23,691 nucleotides of DNA from Campylobacterales bacterium (GTDB lineage: Bacteria > Campylobacterota > Campylobacteria > Campylobacterales > JACAEZ01), in contig JACAEZ010000156.1 of assembly GCA_013388565.1 (NCBI GenBank), positions 1 to 23,691 on the forward strand, in the 5' to 3' direction. Shown piece after piece: positions 16,235 to 23,691 of the stretch (positions are counted from its first letter, which is position 1; every line of letters starts with the position of its first letter). The notes beneath the pieces are model-generated. The model was not told the origin of the DNA. It ran no database searches and saw only the letters and a list, made by a program, of their open reading frames with translations. The position numbers and the translations under genes are program-made.

Positions 16235-16294
16235 TTTGACACAGCTTGACTAAAAGTGATATAATTTTGTCAATAAAATAAAAGGAGTGTCAAA
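16235..16294. repeat. Nested TTGAC/GTCAA inverted repeats over the clpB promoter
   Basis: TTTGACAC (16235-16242) is the exact reverse complement of GTGTCAAA (16287-16294). Inside this pair lie TTGAC (16246-16250) and GTCAA (16269-16273), giving four half-sites that bracket the -10 box and reach the start codon. It may be the operator of a heat-shock regulator. It is not the CIRCE sequence, and the match to the HspR site is only partial. Confidence 0.4.
16236..16265 (+). promoter_or_regulatory. Sigma-70 promoter of clpB
   Basis: TTGACA (16236-16241) and TATAAT (16260-16265) are separated by 18 bases and match both consensus boxes perfectly, which is unusual in Campylobacterota. Transcription would start near 16272, about 23 bases before the ATG, with AAAGGAG (16281-16287) as ribosome site. 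The divergent ctpA operon must use the left part of this 173-base gap; a TATGCT-like -10 is possible there but weak. Confidence 0.8.
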
Positions 16295-18868
16295 ATGAAC
16301 CCATTAGAAAAAATGACAAATCAAATGCGAGAGTCGATAGAGTCTGCAATATCACTTGCACTACATAATAAAAATCAAGAAATAGAGGTTATGCACCTGC
16401 TTTGGGGGCTTTTAACAAATTCAAACTCAATTTTAAATCAAGCACTAAACAAAATGAATATCGATAAAACAGCAATTGAGCTTGATATAAAAAGTGAATG
16501 TGATAAATTTCCTAAAGTATCATCAGTAAATAAAGAGAATATCAGACTTTCAAAAAACTTAATCCAATCAATCGAAAATGCTCAAGGGTTGATGACAAAA
16601 AATGGTGATAGTTATCTTTCAGTTGATACATATCTACTAACTATCATGAATGAGTCAAAAGTTAGAGAAATTTTTTCAAAATATTTAGACTTAATTGAGC
16701 TTAAAAAGACACTTGAAGCTATCAGAGGTAATGCAAAAATAGACTCACAAAATAGCGATGATGTCATGGAGTCATTATCAAAATATGGGATAGATTTAAC
16801 TCAAAAAGCTTTAAATAACGAACTTGACCCAGTTATCGGTAGAGATGATGAGATACAGAGAGTTATGCAAATACTTATTAGAAAAACAAAAAATAACCCT
16901 ATTTTATTGGGTGAACCTGGGGTTGGAAAAACAGCCATTGCTGAAGGATTAGCTCAACGAATAGTAAATAAAGAGGTACCTTTAAGCCTTCAAAATAAAA
17001 AAGTTGTGGCACTTGATATGAGTGCATTAATTGCTGGAGCAAAATATAGAGGTGAGTTTGAAGAGAGACTAAAAGCGGTTGTAAATGAGGTAAAAAAGAG
17101 TGCAAATATAATTTTATTTATTGATGAAATACATACAATCGTAGGAGCTGGGGCTAGTGAAGGAAGCATGGATGCTGCAAATATCTTAAAACCAGCATTA
17201 GCTAGAGGCGAACTTCACACAATAGGTGCTACAACACTAAAAGAGTATAGAAAATATTTTGAAAAAGATATGGCTCTTCAGCGAAGATTTCAACCAGTTT
17301 TTGTAAATGAACCAACAGTTCATGAAGCACTTGGAATTTTAAGAGGTATAAAAGATAGACTTGAACACCACCATAATGTAACCATTTTAGATAGTGCATT
17401 AGTGAGTGCGGCAAAACTAAGTGATAGATATATAAGCGATAGATTTTTACCAGATAAAGCGATAGATTTGATAGATGAAGCAGCAGCTGAACTTAAAATG
17501 CAAATAGAGAGTGAGCCTATTGAACTAAGCAAAATAAAAAGAGAGATAAATCAACTGCTTGTCGAAAAAGAGGCACTTTTGATGGAAAAAAGTGACAAAA
17601 ATGAAAAAAGATTAAATGAGATTGAAAAAGAGTTGGCTGATAAAAAAGAGGTTCAAAGAAATCTTCAAACACAATTTGAAAATGAAAAAAGTGTATTCAA
17701 CCAAATAGCTCAAATCAAAAGCGATATAGAAAATCTAAAAAGAGATGCTGAAATCGCAAAAAGAGATGCCCAATTTAATAAAGCAGCTGAAATTGAGTAT
17801 GGCAAAATTCCAGAACTACATAAAAAAGAGCAAGAGTTACATGATAATTGGAAAAAGATGGAGCAAAGTGGCACACTGTTGAAAAATCATGTAAATGAAG
17901 AGTCGATTGCAAAAATAGTAAGTCGTTGGACTGGAATTCCTGTATCTAAAATGTTACAAAGTGAAAAAGATAAAATCCTTCATGTTGAAGATGAACTGAA
18001 AAAAAGTGTAGTAGGACAAGATAAAGCACTAAAAGCGATAGCTAGAGCTATAAAGCGAAATAAAGCAGGACTAAGTGAGTTAAATCGTCCAATAGGAAGT
18101 TTTTTATTTTTAGGACCAACTGGTGTTGGAAAAACACAAAGTGCGAAAACATTGGCAAAGTTTTTGTTTGATACAGAAGAGGCGATTGTTAGAATTGACA
18201 TGAGTGAATACATGGAAAAGCATAGTGTCTCAAGACTTGTAGGTGCACCTCCAGGGTATGTAGGATATGAAGAGGGTGGTCAATTAACAGAAGCTGTTAG
18301 AAGAAAACCTTACAGTGTAGTGCTATTTGATGAGATAGAAAAGGCTCATCCTGATGTTTTTAATATGTTACTTCAAGTGCTAGATGATGGAAGATTAACG
18401 GACAATAAGGGTGTTGTGATTGATTTTAGAAATACAATAATCATTCTTACATCAAATATCGCAAGTGATAAGATTATGAATATTATTGATGAAAGTCAAA
18501 GAGAAAATGAGGTTTTAAGCGAACTAAAAAGATATTTTAAACCAGAGTTTTTAAACAGACTTGATGATATTATCATCTTCAATCCATTAGGTTTAGAGCA
18601 AATTGTCTCAATAGTTGATATTTTATTTGCTCAAATCAAGCAAAAACTAAAAGATAGAAATATCGAAATCTCACTTAGTGAAAGTGCAAAAAGATATATC
18701 GCTGAAGTTGGTTTTGACCCAGTTTATGGTGCTAGACCGCTTAAGAGAGCTATGTATGAAGAGATAGAGGATAGGTTGGCTGAACTGATTTTAGAAGAGA
18801 AGATAAAAGAGAACTCTAAAGTTTTATTTGATGTTTGTGATGGTAACTTTGAAGTAGAAATATCGTAA
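16295..18868 (+). CDS. clpB: ATP-dependent disaggregase ClpB
   Basis: ClpB is a hexameric cytoplasmic AAA+ chaperone that threads aggregated proteins and hands them to DnaK for refolding. The 857-residue product has the N-terminal Clp repeat domain (about 1-145), the first AAA+ module with Walker A G-E-P-G-V-G-K-T (206-213) and Walker B I-L-F-I-D-E, the pore loop K-Y-R-G-E-F-E, and a long charged coiled-coil middle domain (about 395-525). The second module has G-P-T-G-V-G-K-T (607-614) and [12 protein letters not shown], followed by the D2-small domain with G-A-R-P-L-K-R. Length and motifs are standard. It is transcribed divergently from ctpA, from a consensus promoter with possible operator repeats. 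Confidence 0.97.
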   Translation: MNPLEKMTNQMRESIESAISLALHNKNQEIEVMHLLWGLLTNSNSILNQALNKMNIDKTAIELDIKSECDKFPKVSSVNKENIRLSKNLIQSIENAQGLMTKNGDSYLSVDTYLLTIMNESKVREIFSKYLDLIELKKTLEAIRGNAKIDSQNSDDVMESLSKYGIDLTQKALNNELDPVIGRDDEIQRVMQILIRKTKNNPILLGEPGVGKTAIAEGLAQRIVNKEVPLSLQNKKVVALDMSALIAGAKYRGEFEERLKAVVNEVKKSANIILFIDEIHTIVGAGASEGSMDAANILKPALARGELHTIGATTLKEYRKYFEKDMALQRRFQPVFVNEPTVHEALGILRGIKDRLEHHHNVTILDSALVSAAKLSDRYISDRFLPDKAIDLIDEAAAELKMQIESEPIELSKIKREINQLLVEKEALLMEKSDKNEKRLNEIEKELADKKEVQRNLQTQFENEKSVFNQIAQIKSDIENLKRDAEIAKRDAQFNKAAEIEYGKIPELHKKEQELHDNWKKMEQSGTLLKNHVNEESIAKIVSRWTGIPVSKMLQSEKDKILHVEDELKKSVVGQDKALKAIARAIKRNKAGLSELNRPIGSFLFLGPTGVGKTQSAKTLAKFLFDTEEAIVRIDMSEYMEKHSVSRLVGAPPGYVGYEEGGQLTEAVRRKPYSVVLFDEIEKAHPDVFNMLLQVLDDGRLTDNKGVVIDFRNTIIILTSNIASDKIMNIIDESQRENEVLSELKRYFKPEFLNRLDDIIIFNPLGLEQIVSIVDILFAQIKQKLKDRNIEISLSESAKRYIAEVGFDPVYGARPLKRAMYEEIEDRLAELILEEKIKENSKVLFDVCDGNFEVEIS

Positions 18869-18925
18869 CTTAGAGCCTGTTTGATAAAAAACTACACACA
18901 TTTGCTTAAAGTAATCCTAGGCATA

Positions 18926-18958
18926 GATACTGTGAAATCTTAGTTGTTTCACAGTATC
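18926..18958. repeat. 12-bp inverted repeat after clpB
   Basis: GATACTGTGAAA (18926-18937) and TTTCACAGTATC (18947-18958) pair perfectly around a 9-base loop, 58 bases after the clpB stop. It may act as the clpB terminator, although no T run follows. The right arm recurs as a direct repeat at 19191. Confidence 0.6.
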
Positions 18959-19190
18959 CATCTCATAGAAATATAATTGTTTAAAAATCTAATAAATGCA
19001 CTAAATTCAAAAGATAAACAGGCACTGATACAAATCAAACAAGATATAGCAGAGTATATCTTGTGTTTTTATCTCTTTTATCAATATTTTTTTGGACTAT
19101 TTTGATATTTTATGAAAATAGAAAAAATTAGACTATAAAATATTCATATGTGTTAGATTTCAAATAACTAATATTTATTTAACATTAATC

Positions 19191-19210
19191 GTTTCACAGT
19201 CTCTCCTCAT
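19191..19210. repeat. Second copy of the GTTTCACAGT repeat
   Basis: GTTTCACAGT at 19191-19200 is identical to 18946-18955, and the next ten bases remain similar (both reach CTCAT with a one-base length difference). Its reverse complement ACTGTGAAA is also at 18929-18937. The copies flank about 240 bases of gene-free DNA. Confidence 0.5.
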
Positions 19211-19269
19211 TGGGAGTAGATATTTTTCTCTGTTTGGCTTTTTTTGATATAATCTTGCAAAAAAGAAAA

Positions 19270-19524
19270 ATACTTGAAGTTAGGCTTTTGGGTATTGTCA
19301 TATTTTTTGGAATAAATGAACACAATCCGCCACATTTTCATGCAAAATATAGCGACTATCAAGTAAGCATAGAAATAGAGAGTGGTATAGTTAAATGAAT
19401 ATTTCCAAAAATAGCGATGAAACTTCTTTTGGAGTGGTATAAGTTGCATAAAGAGGAGCTTTCAAGAAATTTGGAACTTCTTCAAAATGGTGAGCAAATA
19501 GCTAAAATAGCACCGTTGGAGTGA
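19270..19524 (+). pseudogene. DUF4160 protein gene, interrupted by one TGA
   Basis: The translation shows the DUF4160 signature: G-I-V-I-F-F, then E-H-N-P-P-H-F-H-A-K-Y, then I-E-I-E-S-G, and after the break F-P-K-I-A-M-K-L-L-L-E-W and a closing A-P-L-E. A TGA codon at 19396-19398 stands where the family normally has a small residue such as Gly, which fits a single GGA to TGA change. The frame continues without a shift to a normal stop at 19522. No convincing ATG precedes the domain; the codons before I-L-E-V may be a decayed start. DUF4160 genes often sit next to DUF2442 genes, as here, and the pair has been considered toxin-antitoxin-like; the function is not established. Confidence 0.7.
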
Positions 19525-19527
19525 GCT

Positions 19528-19746
19528 ATGTTTTTAGAAATATTAAAAGCTAAATACTTACATGATTTTGAAGTTGAAGTTAGTTTTAATAATGGTATTA
19601 CAAAAGTCGTAGATTTTTAAAACTACCTAAAAAATAAAAATAGAAAAATATTGCAATCACTAAAAGATAGAGAATTTTTTAGTAAAGTTTTTGCATATCC
19701 TAAATTTGGAACTTTAAGCTGGGATAATGATAGAGGGGGGGCTTGA
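19528..19746 (+). pseudogene. DUF2442 protein gene, interrupted by one TAA
   Basis: It begins 3 bases after the DUF4160 stop with an ATG. The translation has the DUF2442 pattern: hydrophobic strand, Y-L-H-D-F-E-V-E-V-S-F-N-N-G, then V-V-D-F, then N-Y-L, then L-K-D-R-E-F-F-S-K-V and F-G-T-L-S-W-D-N. TAA at 19618-19620 interrupts it right after V-D-F, at a position that is Ser, Lys or Thr in relatives. The frame then stays open to TGA at 19744, just after a run of seven G. The true end may have been altered by a frameshift in this G run. The pairing with DUF4160 and the equal type of damage suggest both decayed together. Confidence 0.65.
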
Positions 19747-19771
19747 CAATTATAGACTCAAATAGATAGTT

Positions 19772-19777
19772 TATAAT
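19772..19777 (+). promoter_or_regulatory. -10 box before the uracil-DNA glycosylase gene
   Basis: TATAAT at 19772-19777. TTGACA at 19743-19748 is 23 bases upstream, too far for a standard -35. The 5' leader would be about 50 bases. No good Shine-Dalgarno precedes the ATG at 19836. Confidence 0.4.
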
Positions 19778-19835
19778 AGTTGTATCAAGTTCGATATAAA
19801 GATTTATTTACAAATGTTTAGATAAACTTCTTCTC

Positions 19836-20492
19836 ATGAATAATTTAGAAAAATTAAAACAATTAAAGAATTTATACCTTTTAAAGTCATTAGGCTTTCA
19901 ATATGAAGATATGCCAAAAATAGCAAAAAAGAGAGAGTTTGCTCTTGAAAATGATTTAGATAAATTAAAACAAAGTGTCATGAAATGTTCTCTTTGCGAA
20001 CTCTCTAAATATAGAAAAAATATTGTTTTTGGTGAAGGCAATAGAGATGCAAAAATCATGTTTATAGGTGAAGGTCCTGGTGCTGTTGAAGATGAAATTG
20101 GAAAACCATTTGTTGGTAGAGCAGGGCAGTTATTGACAGATATGATACATAATGTACTTGGTATAAAACGAGAAGAGGTTTATATAGCCAATATCGTAAA
20201 ATGCAGACCGCCAAATAATCGAGTTCCAACAGAGAGTGAAGCAGAGTGTTGTATGCCATATTTGTTAAAACAAATGGAGATAGTAAATCCAACATTAGTG
20301 GTAGCACTTGGAGCTACTGCATATAGATACTTGACACATGACAAAACTCCGATTAGTCAAGTAAGAGGTGAGATATTGAAATTGAAAGATTATACTCTAA
20401 TTCCTACATATCATCCTAGTTTTTTGCTTAGAAATCCGTCAGCTAAAAAAGAGGCTTATTTAGATTTATTAAAGATAAAGAGGTTTTTATGA
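19836..20492 (+). CDS. Family 4 (iron-sulfur) uracil-DNA glycosylase
   Basis: This enzyme removes uracil from DNA to start base-excision repair. The 218-residue protein has the four cluster cysteines in family spacing (Cys51, Cys54, Cys123, Cys139), binding a [4Fe-4S] cluster. It shows G-E-G-P-G-A-V-E-D-E-I-G-K-P-F-V-G-R-A-G (78-97), the water-activating motif of UDG family 4, then N-I-V-K-C-R-P-P-x-N-R (119-129) and the DNA-clamping H-P-S-F-L-L-R-N-P near the end. Relative to thermophile enzymes it has about 36 extra N-terminal residues, a basic helical extension. Its stop overlaps the next start by 4 bases (ATGA). I leave the symbol empty because naming differs between genomes. Confidence 0.92.
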   Translation: MNNLEKLKQLKNLYLLKSLGFQYEDMPKIAKKREFALENDLDKLKQSVMKCSLCELSKYRKNIVFGEGNRDAKIMFIGEGPGAVEDEIGKPFVGRAGQLLTDMIHNVLGIKREEVYIANIVKCRPPNNRVPTESEAECCMPYLLKQMEIVNPTLVVALGATAYRYLTHDKTPISQVRGEILKLKDYTLIPTYHPSFLLRNPSAKKEAYLDLLKIKRFL

Positions 20493-21853
20493 TTAAATAT
20501 TTGATAGTTTTACTTTTTTTTGTTTATGCAAATGGTGAAAATAGATTTGCAGAAATTCCTGTACCTGAAATTGAAATCATGGATAGTGGTTATAAAAATG
20601 GTGCTGATGATATGGTATTTGCACCACCAAAATCAAAAAGTAGCTCTAGCACTAAACCAACATCTACTATACAACAACCATCTGCACCACTCTTGCCAAA
20701 AGAGCCAACGCAGTTACAAACTTTTAAACCAGACGAACAAGAGGTAATCTCTCCAATAGAGGTCGAAAATGAACCAATAAATGTTCCAAAAGAGACTCAA
20801 AAACCGCTTGAACAGAGTATCTCTTTACCAAAAAGTGATATAGAACAAAATTTAAAAGAGTTTAAACAAGAAGAGCCAAAAGAGCAGGTTGAAGATGTAA
20901 AACTATACTCAAAGATACCAAATTTAGTCAAACAAGACTCTATTAAAATAGCTCTTTTTGTTCCAAAAGATAAAATAGGTAAATATTCATCTACAAGTTC
21001 GACTATAATTATTTCATATCTACTTTCAAAAGGTATAAATTTTGAGTATGAGATGTTTGATGTAAAAAATGAGAGTGAATATAGTGTAAAAAGTGCTGTT
21101 GAAAGTGCCATATCAAAAGGGTTTAGAGTAGCTATATCATTAAGCACTCAAGATGGTATAAATGAGATGTTGAAATTTGCCAATAATTTTGAGTCCATTT
21201 ATATACCAACTGTTAATGCACATGATGTAAGAAATGTTGAAATAGCAAATAGTGTGTTGTTTGGTGGAATTGATTATAAGTCACAAATTGCAAAATTGTT
21301 AAAATATGCAAACTATAAAGTATCTGCACTGTTTGATGATAGCAATGTAGGATTTAATTTAACTCATGAACTGAAAAAACAGTCTGAATTGAATAAAGAG
21401 GTAATAGTAAGCAAAAATACTACAAAATTTAATAGTATTATAAATTACTCATTTACAGATTCGTCTGTATTTTTAAATACACCAGTCGTTAAAACATCGC
21501 TTTTAATGTCTCAATTTACATATTTGAAAATAAAACCTTATGTTTTTTTATCAACACAAATCAACTATACCCCACACCTTTTGACACTTACTCAATATCA
21601 AGATAGAGATAATTTTTATGTTGCAAACTCTATAAAACATAGCAATTTAGCATTAAGCGATATGCAAAAAGTGCTTAATGTGGATATAAATTATGATTGG
21701 ATAAATTTTTCTACAATAGTTGGAATAGACCTATTAAGTGCATCTATTTTGGATACAAATAGAGTTTTTGATATACATTTAAAAAATAAAAATATTAATT
21801 ATCCAATAGAAATTTATAAAGCGAGTTATAGCAATTTTGTGAAAATGGAATAA
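20489..21853 (+). CDS. Exported protein with Pro/Gln-rich linker and periplasmic-binding-like domain
   Basis: This 454-residue protein has a signal peptide (about 1-16, ending Y-A-N-G). Residues about 45-150 are a low-complexity linker rich in Pro, Lys, Gln and Glu, like a periplasm-spanning tether. The folded part (about 152-454) alternates strand and helix: I-K-I-A-L-F-V-P at the start, K-G-F-R-V-A-I-S, I-Y-I-P-T-V-N and V-L-F-G-G-I-D-Y-K. This pattern resembles type 1 periplasmic-binding or LpoA-like proteins, but I cannot confirm either. The start is coupled to the glycosylase gene by a 4-base overlap. A cell-envelope role is inferred, and the association with DNA repair is probably only transcriptional. 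Confidence 0.65.
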   Translation: MIKYLIVLLFFVYANGENRFAEIPVPEIEIMDSGYKNGADDMVFAPPKSKSSSSTKPTSTIQQPSAPLLPKEPTQLQTFKPDEQEVISPIEVENEPINVPKETQKPLEQSISLPKSDIEQNLKEFKQEEPKEQVEDVKLYSKIPNLVKQDSIKIALFVPKDKIGKYSSTSSTIIISYLLSKGINFEYEMFDVKNESEYSVKSAVESAISKGFRVAISLSTQDGINEMLKFANNFESIYIPTVNAHDVRNVEIANSVLFGGIDYKSQIAKLLKYANYKVSALFDDSNVGFNLTHELKKQSELNKEVIVSKNTTKFNSIINYSFTDSSVFLNTPVVKTSLLMSQFTYLKIKPYVFLSTQINYTPHLLTLTQYQDRDNFYVANSIKHSNLALSDMQKVLNVDINYDWINFSTIVGIDLLSASILDTNRVFDIHLKNKNINYPIEIYKASYSNFVKME

Positions 21854-21882
21854 GTCTTTATTAATTTTTAATCTATTTTGTG

Positions 21883-21933
21883 TGCTATAATAATTGAATT
21901 TGTATCACTACTGAAACGATGTAATGCTATAAT
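21883..21933 (+). promoter_or_regulatory. Tandem extended -10 promoters before the nuoE-like gene
   Basis: TGCTATAAT occurs twice, at 21883-21891 and 21925-21933. Both match the extended -10 consensus TGnTATAAT, which needs no -35 box. The second would start transcription near 21940, with AAGGA (21951-21955) 6 bases before the ATG. Confidence 0.55.
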
Positions 21934-21961
21934 CTTAAACTAAATTTTGCAAGGAATAGGC

Positions 21962-22453
21962 ATGATTGATTTACAAGATAAGAGAGTTCAAATGCTTGAA
22001 AAAAGCTTACGAAAATTAGGCTTTGAAAAGAGTGCTTTGATAGAAGCACTTCATAATGCACAAGAGATTTTTGGATATTTGGATAACGATACACTAAAAT
22101 ATATCGCTACAAAACTGAAACTTCCAGCTAGTAAAGTACTTGGAGTTGCTACATTTTACCACTACTTTAGACTCAAACCAAAAGGTAAATATACCTGTGT
22201 AGTTTGCACTGGAACAGCTTGTTATATTAAAGGTGCAAATCAGTTGATAGAGGCACTTGAAAAAAAATACAACCTCAAAATGGGACAAACACTGAATGAT
22301 AACTCTGTTACATTTTTAACTTCAAGATGTTTTGGGGCATGTGCTATGGCTCCTGCTGTTGTTTTAAATAGTCAAACGATTGGCTTTTTAAATGGACAAA
22401 AAATAGTTGATAGTGTAGAAGGGCTTAGAAATAAAGATGAGGAGTTGTCATGA
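21962..22453 (+). CDS. NuoE-like [2Fe-2S] subunit of an NAD(H)-linked oxidoreductase
   Basis: The 163-residue protein is a 24 kDa-type thioredoxin-fold ferredoxin that passes electrons between a flavin/NAD subunit and downstream centres. The helical N-terminus (L-x-x-A-Q-E-I-F-G-Y-L) and V-A-T-F-Y-H-Y-F are typical. Cluster ligands are Cys82 and Cys87 (C-T-G-T-A-C) and Cys123 and Cys127 (C-F-G-A-C). I chose the ATG at 21962, which has AAGGA at the right distance; a TTG at 21947 is in frame but lies within that leader. It overlaps the next gene by 4 bases. Campylobacter complex I lacks normal NuoE/NuoF, so this pair probably belongs to a different enzyme (HydABC-type hydrogenase, formate dehydrogenase or NADH:ferredoxin-type complex). 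Confidence 0.85.
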   Translation: MIDLQDKRVQMLEKSLRKLGFEKSALIEALHNAQEIFGYLDNDTLKYIATKLKLPASKVLGVATFYHYFRLKPKGKYTCVVCTGTACYIKGANQLIEALEKKYNLKMGQTLNDNSVTFLTSRCFGACAMAPAVVLNSQTIGFLNGQKIVDSVEGLRNKDEELS

Positions 22454-23691
22454 TAACAACTATTGATGAGTTATTAGAATTTAGAGATGCTGAACTTTCA
22501 AAAAGAGATTGCGATCAAAAAAGTATCGCTGTTTGTATGGGGTCAAGTTGTTTAGCTATTGGTGCCAAAGAGATTTATGATGGGCTAAAAAATGAGGTAA
22601 AAAAGAGAGACTCAAAATGTAAAGTAAAAGGTGTTGGGTGTAATGGATTTTGTTCAAAAGGTCCTTTTGTGGGTGTTGGGTGTCATATTTTAAAAAGTGA
22701 TGATTTGCTTTATCAAGAAGTAACCGCACAAGATATTGAAAAAATAGTTGATAGTGTTGAAAAAAATGAGGTTTTAAGTGAACTGAAATGTGATACAACT
22801 GCCCCATTTTTTGCAAAACAGAGAAAAATCGTTTTAGAAAATTCTGGACTTATTGACCCTGAATCTATTGAAGATTATATTATCAAAGATGGTTATTTAG
22901 CACTTTTTAAAGCACTAAATGAGATGAGCCGTGAAGATGTAATCGAAGAGATTAAAAAGAGTGGTCTTCGAGGAAGAGGTGGTGGAGGTTATCCAACTGG
23001 TCTTAAATGGGAGACTGTTGCAAAAACCGATGCGGCTCAAAAATTTATCGTCTGTAATGGTGATGAGGGTGACCCTGGGGCATTCATGGATAGAAGTGTG
23101 ATGGAGTCTGACCCACATAGAGTTATTGAAGGCATGGCATTAGCTGGATATGCTTGTAATGCTGATATGGGATATATTTATGTAAGAGCTGAATATCCAT
23201 TGGCGGCTGAAAGACTTCAAAAAGCTATAAAACAAGCCCAAAAAATAGGGATTTTAGGACAAAAAATCGCTGGAACTACATTTAGTTTTAATCTTGAAAT
23301 AAGGCTTGGTGGTGGTGCATTTGTTTGCGGTGAAGCAACAGCACTTATTACATCAATCGAAGGAAATAGAGGAAATCCTAGACAAAAACCACCACATTTG
23401 AGCGATAAAGGGCTTTGGGGTTATCCGACTATTTTAAATAATGTTGAAACATTTGCAAATGTAGCTACTATTATAAATAGAGGAGGGGAGTGGTATAGCA
23501 CTATTGGGACTGAAAATTGTAAAGGTACTAAAGTGTTTGCCCTGTCTGGTCAAGTAAAACATACTGGACTTATCGAAGTTGATATGGGTACGACTTTGCA
23601 AGAGATTATTTTTGACATCGGTGGTGGTGTTCCTGATGGAAAATCATTGAAAGCAATTCAAACTGGAGGACCAAGTGGTGGTTGTATTCCA
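22450..23691 (+). CDS. NuoF/HydB-like flavoprotein subunit, N-terminal 414 residues (cut by window end)
   Basis: The open frame starts ATG at 22450, overlapping the previous stop, and runs off the window after 414 codons. An N-terminal thioredoxin-like [2Fe-2S] domain (about 25-110) has ligands Cys29, Cys34, Cys64 and Cys68, then the 51 kDa-type core follows. L-R-G-R-G-G-G-G-Y-P-T-G-L-K-W (about 173-187) binds NADH/FMN, C-N-G-D-E-G-D-P-G-A-F-M-D-R is the second flavin motif, and G-G-G-A-F-V-C-G-E-A-T-A-L (about 287-299) the third. The SLBB domain has begun near the end; the C-terminal [4Fe-4S] cysteines are beyond the window. The added N-terminal domain is absent from ordinary NuoF but present in HydB, HoxF-like and formate dehydrogenase beta subunits. 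Its role is NAD(P)H oxidation or NAD(P) reduction within a soluble complex. Confidence 0.88.
   Translation, partial: MITTIDELLEFRDAELSKRDCDQKSIAVCMGSSCLAIGAKEIYDGLKNEVKKRDSKCKVKGVGCNGFCSKGPFVGVGCHILKSDDLLYQEVTAQDIEKIVDSVEKNEVLSELKCDTTAPFFAKQRKIVLENSGLIDPESIEDYIIKDGYLALFKALNEMSREDVIEEIKKSGLRGRGGGGYPTGLKWETVAKTDAAQKFIVCNGDEGDPGAFMDRSVMESDPHRVIEGMALAGYACNADMGYIYVRAEYPLAAERLQKAIKQAQKIGILGQKIAGTTFSFNLEIRLGGGAFVCGEATALITSIEGNRGNPRQKPPHLSDKGLWGYPTILNNVETFANVATIINRGGEWYSTIGTENCKGTKVFALSGQVKHTGLIEVDMGTTLQEIIFDIGGGVPDGKSLKAIQTGGPSGGCIP

Larger units (their letters stand above)
18869..19269. other. Non-coding or decayed stretch downstream of clpB
   Basis: About 400 bases without a gene I can support. 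It begins with a hairpin, then has a short open fragment (about 18977-19105) that could be the remains of a gene (charged helix-like residues L-I-N-A-L-N-S-K-D-K) and stops without a start or recognisable domain. A second GTTTCACAGT motif lies at 19191. An open frame starting with TTG at 19210 runs into the DUF4160 remnant but its first 20 codons do not look like protein. Confidence 0.5.

Noticed and set aside
16899..17532. Several open minus-strand frames of 60-70 codons inside clpB (and similar ones in queF-porin, glycosylase and NuoF regions)
   Set aside because: They lie antisense to strongly conserved genes, have no ribosome sites, and their composition is that expected from the opposite strand.
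19210..19269. TTG start giving a longer N-terminus to the DUF4160 remnant
   Set aside because: The first 20 codons are hydrophobic filler with no match to the family, and no ribosome site precedes the TTG.
19785..19800. AGTTCGAT resembling a tRNA T-loop
   Set aside because: No acceptor stem, anticodon arm or CCA can be drawn around it.
1..23691. CRISPR array, rRNA, tRNA or complete insertion sequence
   Set aside because: No regularly spaced repeats, no RNA gene signature and no transposase reading frame on either strand.

Overview
The window is AT-rich bacterial DNA (roughly 30% GC by eye). Its gene content points to the Campylobacterota (former Epsilonproteobacteria). The block clpB | ctpA-purC-purS-purQ-(SH3 protein)-plsC-crcB has the same order as the Campylobacter jejuni Cj0509-Cj0517 neighbourhood. 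The ATA-rich codon use, the short overlapping genes and the porin type also fit. I cannot name a genus; a Sulfurimonas-, Arcobacter- or Campylobacter-like organism would fit.

Region 1 (1-9151) is an accessory locus on the + strand. It encodes six consecutive exported proteins: a lipoprotein (131-1237), three proteins packed or overlapping behind it (1243-2043, 2036-4192, 4177-4668), a 1056-residue protein with its own leader (4766-7936), and a 383-residue protein after a strong hairpin (8000-9151). They are built from a shared set of parts. One is a paired tryptophan-rich 'GWNL ... G-x-W ... G-[YF]-W-[IV]' repeat in four of the proteins. Another is a DUF1566/Lcl-type domain, four copies in three proteins. 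A third is a C-terminal beta domain shared by the first two proteins, and there are also Ig-like tandem repeats. The 1056-residue protein carries 27 acidic N-glycosylation sequons (D/E-x-N-x-S/T). I read the locus as a surface or outer-membrane protein system that I do not recognise as described; this is the main discovery candidate.

Region 2 (9168-10945) holds queF (queuosine synthesis, GTG start) and a porin gene ending in a bidirectional terminator.

Region 3 (10958-16121, - strand) is a housekeeping operon: ctpA, purC, purS, purQ, an SH3-domain membrane protein, plsC and crcB, mostly with overlapping ends. It diverges from clpB (16295-18868), whose sigma-70 promoter lies inside a set of TTGAC/GTCAA half-sites.

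Region 4 (18869-19835) is a decayed stretch. It has repeated GTTTCACAGT motifs, then a DUF4160-DUF2442 gene pair in which each gene is interrupted by one in-frame stop codon.

Region 5 (19836-23691) has a family 4 uracil-DNA glycosylase overlapping a gene for an exported proline-rich protein. It ends with a NuoE-like/NuoF-like pair, the second gene cut by the window end. The pair looks like the NAD(H)-oxidising module of a soluble multi-subunit enzyme such as a HydABC hydrogenase or an NAD-linked formate dehydrogenase.
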